Part shown: positions 1-11,616 of the stretch, piece after piece
Layout: each line of letters opens with the position of its first letter
Numbering within the stretch: position 1 is the first letter of the stretch
Source: Anaeramoeba flamelloides
Taxonomy: Eukaryota > Metamonada > Anaeramoebidae
NCBI GenBank assembly: GCA_027625915.1
Contig: JANTQA010000063.1
Coordinates: 2,108,001-2,172,000 of the forward strand
Direction: 5' to 3'
Length of the DNA: 64,000 nt
Translations under genes and position numbers: made by a program
The notes under the pieces: model-generated
What the model was told of the DNA's origin: nothing
What the model saw: only the letters and a program-made list of their open reading frames with translations
Database searches by the model: none

Positions 1-1054
1 TAAATCAAATTGACTATTAAGGAATGGTACTAGAATACTTTAAAAATAAAACCACTAAGTTTTGGAATGACTCACTCTAAAAAATCTACCTAATTTCAAA
101 AAAAAAATACAATAATTATTTTAAACTTGAAAAAAAAAGATAATTTTTGATTCAAAGAACAGTTCAAATCAATTTTTTTTTATTGTTATAAAAAATATGA
201 AGAAAAAAATAAAATAATTAAATTACTAAGTTTAAATTCTCCCAAAATATTTGTTTATTGCCTCTAAAATTAAGCCGATATCAAGAAATAATTAATCCCT
301 TGATGATTTTTAATCACTAATTAATAACCCAATCTTAATTTTTTCAGTTGAGTTATTAATAACCTTTAGATTCAATTTGGCAATAGGCTTTATTATTATT
401 TCTCAATTTTTTATTGATTTTTCAACAAATAAACAAATTCAAATGCATATTTCTAATAAAAAAAAAAATACATATTCTTAAATAACCCATTTTAATTCTA
501 ATATTTTCTTGTTTATACTGTAAATAATTGAAAAGGAATACTTACTTAATCTATTAAATTTCAAGAAAATTAATAAATAATAGTGAATACGATGAATGTT
601 CAAATTTTTTAGATCTTCATGGATTCAATATTTGATGTAATTTTATTTTATTTTTGAAATAATATAAAATTTTCAAGGTTCATTTGTTTATAAAACCCAG
701 AGTAATTACTAATAGTGAAAATTATTTTGCAAATTTTTATGTTTTGGATACAAAAATCTTAAACAAAAAGATTGAGATCTTTTGACTCAAGATACTTGGG
801 GAAAATTAAACTTTGTGAAAAATGATTATTCATTTCCCAAAAGTTGATAAATGGGTTTTTTTATCAAGTTTAAGTGATCCTTATTGTAAAAAAAATTATT
901 GTATTACCTCTTTGGGAATAATAAATATGAGTTACTAGTCATTTATGGGAACGCTTAAAATTTATCATTTTTGTGTTCCTTAATTCCCTCACAATAAAAA
1001 AATTCCAATCATTTCTTGAAAAAAGCACTTTGTAACTTAAATTAATAGGAATAT

Positions 1055-2645
1055 CACAGGTAGGACGTAATAGCGTTTAAATGAGTTAAATTCAACGAAA
1101 ATTCGCTTTTTTCCTTTTGTTTAGGAGTTTTTTCGTGTAAAATGCGTAAAAGGCGTTTTATTGGGGATTGTTTAAACGCCAAAAATAGTTAAAGCGTTTT
1201 TCTGTTTAAAACTTTTAAAATTTTTAAACGCTTTAAACGCTTTGAAAAAAATCTTTATTTAGATGTGAAGAAAAGAAGGGCAATTTTTACTTTTTTACCA
1301 ATTCCAAGTTCGATCAGATCACATTTTTTTGTATTGGAAAACACACCCTTATATTCAATGAAACAATGACCAATTGAAATTTAAATGTAATAATTTTCTT
1401 AATTCATAAAGTAAAAATTAACAGTTTCAAACTTAAAACAAAATATGAAAAAAATGATTTATCATTAGAATTCTTATAAGGTATTTATGAAGTATAAATT
1501 GAAAAAATACAAAACCTATAACTTATTAACAATTGTAAAAAAAAAATCGTATCAACAAAATTTCTTTTTTCAAAGTTTTTTCCAATCGTATTAATTTTCT
1601 TTGCCGAAACCCTTATTACTATCCTAAAAATTTTTTTCTGTGCTTTATAATTTTTATTGATCACAAAAATTTTTTTAAAAAGGAAAAATTATCCCTTAAA
1701 AAATTTTTTTTTAAGGGAATTTCTAACTTGTGAAATGTTATCAGTATTTTTTTTCAACACATGAAATCATATTTTCTTTTATGAGTGAGACAATTAAATT
1801 CCTAATTTTTTGGAGATGGATTTTGAATTAAAAAAAAATTTTTTTTCTATTCTACCCATTCTCACCAGTCTTCATTTCTTAACAGTTATTTGTTACGTGA
1901 GCAATATTGTCTTTTTGTCAAAAAAATTTTTCATTTTTTATTCTTTACTTATTATAAAAATTTTTTCAAAAAAAAAAAATTGTTGCTTTTTTAACCAAAA
2001 CACTGCTTTATAGGTTTTTTGAAAAAATATTTTTTGTTTGGTTGTAAACACAAATTCAAATTTTGTTGTAAAAGAGGTAATAAGTCCTTTCATATTTTAA
2101 TTTAACTTTTTTCGAATTAAAATATTACTCCTTTAGTAAATCCACCAATTCTATCTTATTGGTTATTTACTCCAACATAATATGGGAAACTGATGAACCA
2201 ACAAAGAGAAAATATTATTCCACAATCTATGTCGCTGATTTAAACCAACTTTTTAAGAAATTTACTTTCAATAACAAGTATTATTTTTTTTTTATTTTTA
2301 CTATTGTTTTTTTATGATCGATCAAAAATTTTATTTTCGAAAAGTATTTGATTATAACAAAATAATTTTTATTTGTAAATTTTAGGATTAATTAAATTTT
2401 TGGTCACAGACCAAATTAAATAAATAAAATAAATCTTTCTATTACATTATTTTAATTTGATATTTTATTTCTTTATTTTCAGTTCCAATAATTAAAATTA
2501 TTTTGAGATGTATTAAGAGAAATAAAGAAATCTCAAAATTAAACGCGAATTTTCGTAAAAAAACTCTTTATTCTACGCGGTCGCAACGCGTGGAATTCGG
2601 TTTTTTTTTTTTAATTTTCCCGTTTAAAAAATTGTCCTACCTGTG
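1055..2645. mobile_element. Non-autonomous DNA element, about 1.6 kb, terminal inverted repeats
   Basis: The left end reads CACAGGTAGGAC and the right end GTCCTACCTGTG, an exact 12-bp inverted repeat. Inside it both ends carry a GTTTAAA-type motif and, further in, the same ACGAAAATTCGC block in inverted orientation. The first 200 bases carry repeated TTTAAACGC-like motifs, as subterminal transposase-binding repeats often look. A flanking AT dinucleotide on both sides could be the target duplication. There is no transposase frame, so it would depend on an enzyme encoded elsewhere. The superfamily cannot be told from the ends. Confidence 0.6.
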
Positions 2646-4195
2646 ATGTGAGATTAATTCAAGTTTAATATATTTTGACACCGATTAAAAAAATGGAAAT
2701 CATCACAATTGAATTAAATTGATCAAGAAATAAAAATAAAGTATTTATTTCTGGACCGTATCTCGAAATTTTGATATAATTACTTATTCTTTGACTTGGT
2801 TATTGTATTTTTTCTTTATTTTATAAATTTTATAGAATTTTTGATTAAACGTTTCTATTTTTAAACTAATTCCCAAAATCAATTTTAAATTTCCATTTTG
2901 ATTATTCGTCTAATTTCGATCTGGTATAGCGAAATAGGATATTATCTGAATCCTTCTTGATTTAAAGATTTATTAGGTGGGGGTATTCGTTAAATTTGAT
3001 AATGATTCATTTTCCATTTATTTAAAAACCACAAAAAAATTCAGAATCATTATTAATTATTATTCCCCATATTTTCTTTTTTTGAGTTGAACTTTTTGTG
3101 GTTGTTTTGTATTTTGATTATTCAATCTTTTTGCTCTAATTTTTGGAAAATTATTCTTTATTTTGGCTTAGTTTGATAAAAATAAAGGAAAAAAGAAGTT
3201 TTCAAAACAAATTGGTAACAAAATCCTGTGTGAAATAATATTAAACAGTTATAAGTAAAAAAGTGCAGGCACATAAATATTCATTTTTAGCTCAAATTAA
3301 GGAGAATTAGAAAATAAAAAAGTCTAATAAATACCTAAGAAAAAAAATTTTTTTTTTACCTTCCATGTTTCAATAACTTTCTTTCGAAATTGGATCTTTT
3401 CTGTTTGACTGTAAAAAAGAAAAGACTAATCTAAAAAATACATCCCTTGCATTTTTTTTTTTGGTTTATTCTTTGATTATTTTCAAGAATCCACAGTTAC
3501 ATTTTCCAGGATGATAAACAGACTTTAATAAAACAAAAAAGTGTGTTTAAAAAAAACAATTGATTGAAAAAATTGAAAATTCAAAGATACTAAACTGGTT
3601 TACTTTTTTTTTTTTCACAAAAAAAACTAGTAATAAATGATATTTCGATTTTAAAGTTTCAATACCCAATACACTCCAAAAAAAATTCTTTTAAAGGGGT
3701 ATAATCACAATTTTTTTAAAAAAATAGTAAAAGGTTATGTATTACTTAAGAGGGCGAATGTATCAATTCTTTTTAAAGCAATTTTTTATAGTGTGTTATT
3801 TAGTAAAAAATTCCAATGGATATTCTCAAAAGATTATAACTTTAATATAATTTTTAGATTCATATTAGGTTGAATATTCAAAAGTGGTGATCTATATACT
3901 ATAAACCTTACTAATGCCCAAAAAACAAAACCCTCATAGCAATTCTATATTTATGAAAAAAATATTAGAAAATTTTACTCTATTTTTATTTTACCTATTC
4001 CAAAGAGTCACAAACCACACCATACATCTTTGAAAACTTAGTGTATCAAATAGAAATAAGGGAAATGAAATTTAGTTTCCCACCTTTAAAATGTAAAGAT
4101 ATGCAAAGAAATTGGAAATAAATTCACTTTAAGTTTTTTTTTTTTTGGTGGGTGAAAATCTTACTACAAATAGCCAAGTTTATCTTCCGTACATA

Positions 4196-4392
4196 CAGCC
4201 AGTTTCAAATTTAAGACACAAACTTTCAACAAAATTTAAGTCACAAAAAAATCTCAAATTAAAGCACAAAATTTTGAATTTTTTTTTTTTACAAATTATT
4301 TTAACAAAATTTGAATTTTGTGCTTGTATTTGTAATTATTTTTGTACCTTAAATTTTGTTAAAATTTTGCAACTTAAAAGTTGAACTAACTA
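4196..4392. mobile_element. MITE family A, degraded copy 3
   Basis: This is a 197-bp segment flanked by TA on both sides, with arms related to the better copies at 45549 and 46907: the CAGCCAGTTTCA start, the GGCACAAACTTTCAA-like block, a central T tract and the inverted ACCTTAAATTTTGTT block. Many substitutions show that it is older than those two. It has no coding capacity. Confidence 0.65.
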
Positions 4393-5552
4393 TAAAAAAA
4401 TTTCGTATTGCTACTTGAAAATAAAAAAATTTAGAAAATTAAAAAAAAACAAAACTACATATTTAAGATTTCAATTCTAAATCAGTTATAAATTATTTTT
4501 TTGAAAGTTATAATAAAATTTCATGTAATTTTGAAAATATAGTTAAAACCCATTAAGATTCGAATAGCTTCCTTTTCAAAAATACTGACTTTTGAAAAAA
4601 ACATCTATTTTTCGGTTTTTTTTTTTTTTTTTTTTGAAATAAGATACAATTAATAACGTTATGTTGAACATTAAGAACAAAAAGGGATTAAATATTTGAA
4701 AAAGTTGAATAAAAAACAAAGGAAAATACATTAAAACTCAAACATATGAAAGAAAAAACATAAAAAATATTCCAAAAACAGAAAGAAAAATTTTTTTTTC
4801 AATTTAATTTAAACAATATTTTTTGAAAGAAATATTTGATTATATTTTGAAAATGGAAAATTATGGTTCTTTTTAGACTATTAAAAAAATAGATTTAAAT
4901 AATGTTACCACCAAGTCAAATAAAAATTTCAAAACTTTTACCATTAAACATGGCCAAAATATTACTGAAAACTTTTATTTTTTTTGTAATTCTCATTAAT
5001 ACCTAATAAAGTTATAAACCTTTTTCAAAATGGCAATGTATAATAATATTTATTATTTGGGTTGTATTTCAAAAATACAAAATTTAAAGATTGTTTTTGA
5101 AAGTCATTTCCAAGCTGCCATCTTAGGGATAATTTAACTCTTTTATGGATTTCGACTATTCCACAAGATTTCAATTTTTTGTGACGAATACTCTTTTGGT
5201 TTTTAGGTTGATTATGATTTTTAATTATTATCAACAGATTTTGGAATTGAATAGTTAAATATAGTTATTTTTGATGAGTGTGTGATATTTATTTCTTTTA
5301 GTGATAATCATGACTATTGGATATTCTTTTATTTTTAACTCATTGGGGTAATTGGTTTAATTGTGAATAATATTTGTTTTTTTTTATAAAGTTGTAATTT
5401 TCTTTTCATGTATAAAACTATTTATCAAATCCTGAGAAAGTATTTATTGGTTAAAGAAATATTGGTACAGTTTTTCCAAATCTACCATGGATTTTTTTCA
5501 ATTTCAAATTTTAATGTTGATATTAGATTTTTACAGTTGACTATGAGAATAT

Positions 5553-5678
5553 AGCCGTTTCAACTCAGTTGTGAATCGCACTCATTCGTTGTATAGTCAG
5601 GAAACATTTTAAATTGACTTGGAAGGTTTCCCGACCATTCAATGAATGAGTGCGATTCACACCTGAGTTGAAACAGCT
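5553..5678. repeat. Long imperfect palindrome (hairpin)
   Basis: About 55 bases on each side are inverted copies of each other with only a few mismatches, around a loop of roughly 15 bases near 5610-5625. The arms share blocks such as TTTCAACTCAG, GTGAATCGCACTCATTC and GTCRGGAAAC. It is clearly richer in G+C than its surroundings. It could be a tiny fold-back element or a transcribed hairpin; there are no obvious target duplications. Confidence 0.65.
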
Positions 5679-6720
5679 GTAATAAGTCTGATATTGAAAA
5701 AAATATTTCCTAGTTGATCCAATATTCAAGATTTTTTTACTAATTTTCAAAAAATTAATTATACCAACCCAAAATGACTCTAAACATGAAATATCCATTG
5801 AAAAAAACCGATACAAATGACTTTGAAAAAAATTAATTTTTTTTGATCATATCAAAAGATTATTTTTCAGATCAACTCATTTGTGTAAAAATTTTTCAAA
5901 ATGATCTTTCTTATTCGTTCTGTTCCTCACAAAATAAAAAGATCAATATTTTCATTCAGTTTTCCCAAAAAAAAAACTCATAAGGAATTAAAATAAATCA
6001 TTAAAGTTCCAAATTCTAAAAAGGCCAATTAAAAATTTAAGCCTATTTTCAGAATTCTAAATTTGAAAAGTTACAAGATTTTAAAAATCTTTTTTGAAAG
6101 CTGAATGAAAAATTTTGTTACTTTTATTTTGCACCAAATAGTATTTTCAACTTTTTAAAAATCTCTATCAACATTAAAATTTTATATTGAAATAATTTTA
6201 TGGTATTTTTGGAATAACTGTTAGCTTTGTGTGAAATAAAAGATCTAAGTTATGATATATTCTGAAGAACTGAAAAAGAAGAATGAGATGAATATATATC
6301 TGATTTAAATTTCAAATATGAGTCTCATAAAAACATGTGGTATTGATTATTTAAGTTTGTTGGGTAAGGATCTAGTGATTAACAACGATTTATCAAAAAT
6401 GAAAACCTTTTTGAGGTTTTTTACGAATATTAAAAAATCATTTTTTTATATTTCAAATTAGAATTTCTTAATGTAAATTTTCCTTGTTTAACATAACCAC
6501 AACACAACTCTTTTTATTTGAACTAAAATTAAAAAAACTTTTCTTTTTCGAGAACTTTAAAATTAATTCCCATTCGTTCCTTTGTTTTCTTTTTTTTTTT
6601 TTTGTGATTTTTTTTTTATTTAAAATTTTGCTTTTTTTGAAAACTTTTGTTTACAAAAATACAAAAAAAAAACTTTCTTTTGGAATCATCCAAATAATAA
6701 CAAAAGAATAAATTAATAAT

Positions 6721-7173
6721 ATGCAAAACGATCAAGGAAAAGTTGTAGAAAAATTCATCCCACGTAAATGTTCAGCTACACAAAGCATCATCCAACCAAA
6801 AGACCATTCCAGTGTCCAAATTAATGTTAGAAAAGTAAATGAAAAAGGTGTCCTTATCGATCAAGAATTTGACTCATTCATCTTTTGTGGTAACTCTCTT
6901 AATTTTTTCTTTTTTTTTCAAATACAAAAAAAGAAAACAAAAAAAAAACAAAAAGAAAAATAAAAAGAAAAATAAAAAGAAAACAAAAAGTAACAAAAAA
7001 TTTTTATAAATTTTTTCATTATTCAACATCGAATAATTTTTTTTTTTTATTCTCTTTTCTTACAAACATTACCCCAATAAAAAGGAAAATTAAGAGCAGG
7101 TGGAAAATCTGATAAAGCTTTGAACAGACTTGCATGTGAGAAAAACATCATGAAAGGTGTTTATAAATTTTAA
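6721..7173 (+). CDS. RPS21: Small ribosomal subunit protein eS21, two exons
   Basis: This is a structural protein of the 40S ribosomal subunit. Exon 1 (6721-6889) begins MQNDQGKVVEKFIPRKCSAT and carries the family's PRKCSAT, KDHSSVQINV and F-x-x-F-I-F-CG blocks. An intron of 207 bases (6890-7096) starts GTAACT and ends AAGAG. Exon 2 (7097-7173) continues C-AGGKSDKALNRLACEKNI and ends GVYKF before TAA. The spliced product is 81 residues, the usual length of eS21. The donor splits the Gly/Ala codon after Cys56, and only the AG at 7095-7096 restores the family sequence, so the splice choice is firm. The start is the only Met before the conserved N-terminus. Nothing else near it is coding. Confidence 0.95.
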
Positions 7174-8996
7174 ATGTTTTAACAAATTCGATAAACAAAA
7201 ATAAAGAAACCGAAAAAAGCAAAATACAAAATAAAAAAATTCCAAAAGTATACACAAACCCTGCTTTTGAATACAGAAGTCCTCGAATAATGTAAAGTAG
7301 GTTTCTTCACCAAGAATAAAGATTTTTTTGATAATTTTTATTTTTTTTTGTTGATTTTTTTTGTGAACATTTTTGAGTGTTTTGGCGTTTTTTTGAATTA
7401 CTTTTTTTTTTTTTCTTTTTATTTGCAACAGAACTAAACCACACAAAATCATGAAATTTCTTCACCACCTTCCAAAGACAATTACTTTTGATCCTTGTTT
7501 TTTCATTTTTTTTCAAAATACAAAAAAAAGAAAATTTATCCATAATTGAATAACTGGAACAAAAGGATCGATCTCTTTTTTGCTGTGTTCAAAACAATGT
7601 AATAATTTTTAATAGTATTTCTCTGATTAATTCAACAAACTTTTAAGTAATACATTGAGTTTGATTTAATATCAAATCATAATAAGTCAAATATTCAATT
7701 TTCTTAAGGAACTATTCTCTATTATATTTTTTTTTTTGACCAAATACTAAATAAGGATTCCATATCTAGAAATATGTATAATATTGAAAATAAACAGGGT
7801 TTTTCAAATCTGAGTAATTGGCAAAAAATTTTCTCAATCTCGATTAAATTTAGGTAAAAAAATTTATTAGAGATAAGTACCTTAAGCCAAAACAGATTTG
7901 AACAACTTTTTTGAATTTTTAATCCAAAATTAGATAGAACAACAAAAAGAAAAAGAACGATGAATTTAAATGCAATTTTCAAAAAGTGCCACAAATAATT
8001 TTTAAATTTAGGAAGGACAATAGATTTATTAAAGTCAAAAAAACCTTTACTAATTCTTTTGAAACTTTATTCGAAAAATTCTTAAAGGGATGAGTACTAT
8101 ATGACGACAGGGCAAAATTTTAAAATATTTTATTGGTGAGATTCCCTAATTACAAATTTAGTATGTGCCATTTGTCAAAAAATTCTTATCAACTCAAAAA
8201 CCCGAAAAAGAATATTTTTTTTGTTAGATCAATTTTTTTTTACTATTTTTTCCGAAATTGAAAAATTTTAAATTTATTCAGTTTCTTACATTAAAAAAAG
8301 TTTTTATCTTTGTTTATTTCTGTTTCCATCATTACTATACAATATTTAGTATTTATTGCCAGTAATATTAATTTAAAGATTTTTTTTCTTTTTTGAGATG
8401 ATTCTTTTGGTTAACCAAAATATTGATTTAGATAACTTATTAAAAAGTAATTGTATTGTTTTAAGAAGGATATTTATAATCATTAAAATTTAAAGTTATG
8501 AAAAAATTTTACCATAAAAATTTGTTTTTCTATTAAGTTAAAATTTGATTTTTCAAAATAAATTTTCTTGAAGATATTTGGAATTAGGAAAATTGTATCC
8601 TCAAAATGTAAAATCAATTTTTTTATGATAAAAATGAAATAAATTGTTTTAACAATACGTGTGAAATAGATAAAACAATTTGTTAAAAAAATTTTCAAAA
8701 TTTAGCAAGTTTTTTGCATTTTTTTTCCTTAACAATAAGAAAATACCTTTTTATATACTTTTAAGAAAGCAAATAATTTTAACATATCAAATATGAATTT
8801 CCTTGATAAATTTATTGTTAAAATTCTATCAGATTTGGAGTTATTTAACCAAGTATACTCCAATTACATTTATTGATTGAGTTTTAAATGAAATATTAAT
8901 CACTTAAAATAATAAACAAAATAAATTTTTTTTCAAAACAAATGATTTGGATCAAAAAACCAAAAATATGTTGCACAATTTTAAGGAATATGTTCC

Positions 8997-9455
8997 CACC
9001 CTTGAGGGAGTTGGATAATTGTGTTATTTCACTTCACTTCTCACAAAAAATTTTCACACTGAAGAAATTGGACAAAAAAAAAAAAAACAATTTTTTGTCA
9101 TCTTTACCTTTGTAATCATACTTTTTTTCTTTCTTTTTCAATGAAAAGGAAAATTAAAAATAACAAAAAAAATAATTGCAAAAAATGACTTTTGGGGATT
9201 TTCAAGCACATTTAAAATCTGGGAGCATTTCAAACTTGTAAAAGAAAATGTAAAAAATATGTAGAACAGCCCCAGAAAATAGCGTGAGTTCAAAAAGTTT
9301 GAAATGGAAATACTAAAATATTAAAATCAAAATTTTGCTTGATCTAATAAGGCAAAAATTGTGAAAATTGTTGAAATTGTGAAAAATTTACTTTTTTCCT
9401 CAAAGAAATTCCCCTTCTGTAATTATTCCTTCCATTACACAACTCTTTCAAGGGT
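8997..9455. mobile_element. Possible MITE, about 460 bp
   Basis: The left end CACCCTTGAGGGAGTTG is an imperfect inverted match (roughly three quarters of 25 bases) to the right end, which ends TTTCAAGGGTG. Both subterminal regions carry TTTTCAC/GTGAAAA motifs. I see no clear target duplication and no other copy in the window, so this remains a candidate only. Confidence 0.35.
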
Positions 9456-10164
9456 GATTTTATACATTATTTCACTGTTTTCACCTAAAAAAGTTACCCT
9501 TTAATAATTAACTGAATTTTTCATAAAAATAGTAGAAATATTTTTTTAGTTTTATATTGGAAAGATCTGAATTTTGAAATTCAAAAAAATAGTCTCAAAT
9601 TCAGAAATTGTTAAGATGATATTACTACATCCCTTTTATAATGCAAAAAAAAAAATACAAAAAAAAAAATAATTTTTGATATACCAACAATATTAAATTT
9701 ATTTTCACAGATGCTATTCTTTTAAAAAGGACCTCTTTTGGGTTTTAGTTGAATTGATCAGATTTTAAAAAAAGGTCTCTATTTTGGGTAAAAATTTTTA
9801 ATTTTAGGGTTTTTACTTTAATTTTTTGTTAATTGAAATTGTAAACTATTTTTCAAAATTTGAGTCGAAAAAAGTTATTATCATTTTTTTTTGAGATTCT
9901 AATAATTATTGTAAATTTTTTGTCTTTAAAATGCATTTAAAATAAAATTAGCATAACTCAAATTTTATTCAAAAATTCATTTAAGAAGTTCCAAATTTAA
10001 ATTCATAAAATAATTTCTAACTGGATTTAAGAAGATCTTTGGGCTTTATAGACTCAGAATCAGAAAACTATTTTCGAATTCAAAAAAAAATGTTGATTTA
10101 ATCATTGAGAAATAATATTTGTCAAAAATATCTGTGTATAAGAACAATAAAGCCTATCTTTCAA

Positions 10165-11045
10165 ATTAAATTGGTGTTTATTTTTCTTGTTCTAAGGCAA
10201 AATCCAATTCATCATTCAATTCCATATCCTAGGCCAAATCAATTTTGAAGCAAAGACTTTGATCTTTTCATTGAAATTTAACTTTGGAATTAAATTGGTA
10301 CAGAATTTCTTAGAATATTTTCCATTGTTTGATGTTATTTATGGTTTTTTAGATAGATAAAAATTTTCTTCAAAAATTCACTCTATTTTTGAGAGATAGA
10401 GCAGTGAAAAAAATACCGGACATGAAAAAAATCCCTGACAAGATTTTTAATTGTGAATATTAGTAAAATTATTATGTAATTTCAGCTATTTACAATCAAA
10501 TTCCTTTTTTTAAGAATCGAACTTTTTCAATTATAACCCCCCCACTTATTAGAATGATGATTGATGAAATCACACTTGTTCAAAACACCATTCAACCAAT
10601 CAAAAAACAAGAAGAAAAATTATCATTTTCCAAACTCTCGTAAACCTCAATAAAACTGGATTATTTTTCAAAAAAAGTTAATCAACATTAGGATATCAAA
10701 CAATTACTCAAGTATTCTAGAGACACCTTACTTTGATGAACTTTAGGTAGGTTTATTACTAATCTCATAAAAAAATTGGTTATTTATAATAAGGATTTGA
10801 TTGAAAAAAATTGAAATTAGACAAAAATTTTACTAATATTCACAATTAAAAATCTTGTCAGGGATTTTTTTCATGTATGGTATTTTTTTCCCTACTATAA
10901 ATTTTGCAATTTGATCCTTCGTTTTTAGAATTTCTTTTTTAAATAATAGAACCAAAAGAAATCAATACCATATTTACCGAGGGTTTATTGAAGTTTTATT
11001 GATCAATTAATTGATACGTCTTCATGAACAAAAAAAACACGTGTT
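10165..11045. repeat. Dispersed repeat I, copy 1, split by a MITE
   Basis: The two pieces 10165-10398 and 10898-11045 align with the uninterrupted sequence at 50090-50462. Shared blocks include TTCACTCTATTTTTGAGA, AATTTGATCC, TTAGAATTTC, AAATAATAGAAC, AATACCATATTT and GGGTTTATTG. Divergence is moderate. There is no coding capacity and the family's true ends are not visible from two copies. Confidence 0.7.
10399..10897. mobile_element. MITE family D, copy 1, 499 bp, TA target site
   Basis: The element has terminal inverted repeats of about 75 bases. The left end reads GAGCAGTGAAAAAAATACC and the reverse complement of the right end reads TAGTAGGGAAAAAAATACC; both continue into an inverted CATGAAAAAAATCCC and GACAAGATTTTTAATTG block. 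It is flanked by TA on both sides, and the homologous repeat at 50310-50311 has a single TA at the same point, so the boundaries are exact. A TA duplication with such ends points to the Tc1/mariner superfamily. It contains no transposase. Confidence 0.8.
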
Positions 11046-11616
11046 TAATTTCGATTACAGATTTACAAAGTCTGGAATGGTTCTTCGAAAAGTACGTATT
11101 TTTTAAAGACGAGTAATTTTAAAAACATGTTGTTTTTCTTTTTGAGGCATAATTTTTACACCTCGATCACTTATGATATGATCACTTTCTTCTTTATGAA
11201 TATAATTTATTTTTGAAATAATACCAAGATATTTTCGATTTTGAACTTTTTCAAAATGAAGAAAATGGATTAAACTTTTAAAAAGAATAATTTATTTCGG
11301 AAAATAGCATTGAAAGTAAGTTTGGTTTTGTTAGTAGATTTTTGATTTGTTTTTCTATTTCAAAATCCAGTAAAAATTTTTTCAATTGCTTTTGTATTTG
11401 CTTGAATATTTGTTTTCAATCTAATGTACCTTAATAGGAAAATGACACGTATAGTATTCAAAAAGATTCAAAGTTTTGAACCCAAAAGAGTTTGTTTAAT
11501 AAGGGAAGAATCTTTCTCATTTTGTAACATGGACTATAATCTATTGTATCATTTTTTCATTTTTTTCAAATCATTGCTTTAAATTTTCACAAAAAAGTTT
11601 TTTGGGTATTCTCAAA

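Larger units (their letters stand above)
1..6720. other. Gene-free stretch before eS21
   Basis: No open frame here looks like protein; the small ones are runs of Phe, Lys and Asn produced by A/T composition. The interval holds three recognisable structures, listed separately: an inverted-repeat element at 1055-2645, an old TA-flanked MITE at 4196-4392 and a long hairpin at 5553-5678. The rest (1-1054, 2646-4195, 4393-5552, 5679-6720) is A/T-rich sequence with homopolymer tracts in which I see nothing definable. Confidence 0.7.
7174..11616. other. Gene-free stretch between eS21 and PUS3
   Basis: Open frames on the minus strand between 7090 and 7994 are Lys/Phe-rich shadows of A/T tracts. The interval contains a possible inverted-repeat element at 8997-9455 and a nested pair of repeats at 10165-11045. 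A short block near 9752-9805 (AAAGGTCTCTATTTTGGG) has a relative near 63560-63606. Nothing definable is seen in 7174-8996 or in 11046-11616, apart from the likely promoter region of the next gene. Confidence 0.65.

Noticed and set aside
7090-7543. Minus-strand frames next to eS21
   Set aside because: One overlaps eS21 exon 2, both are Lys-rich translations of T tracts, and no domain is seen.
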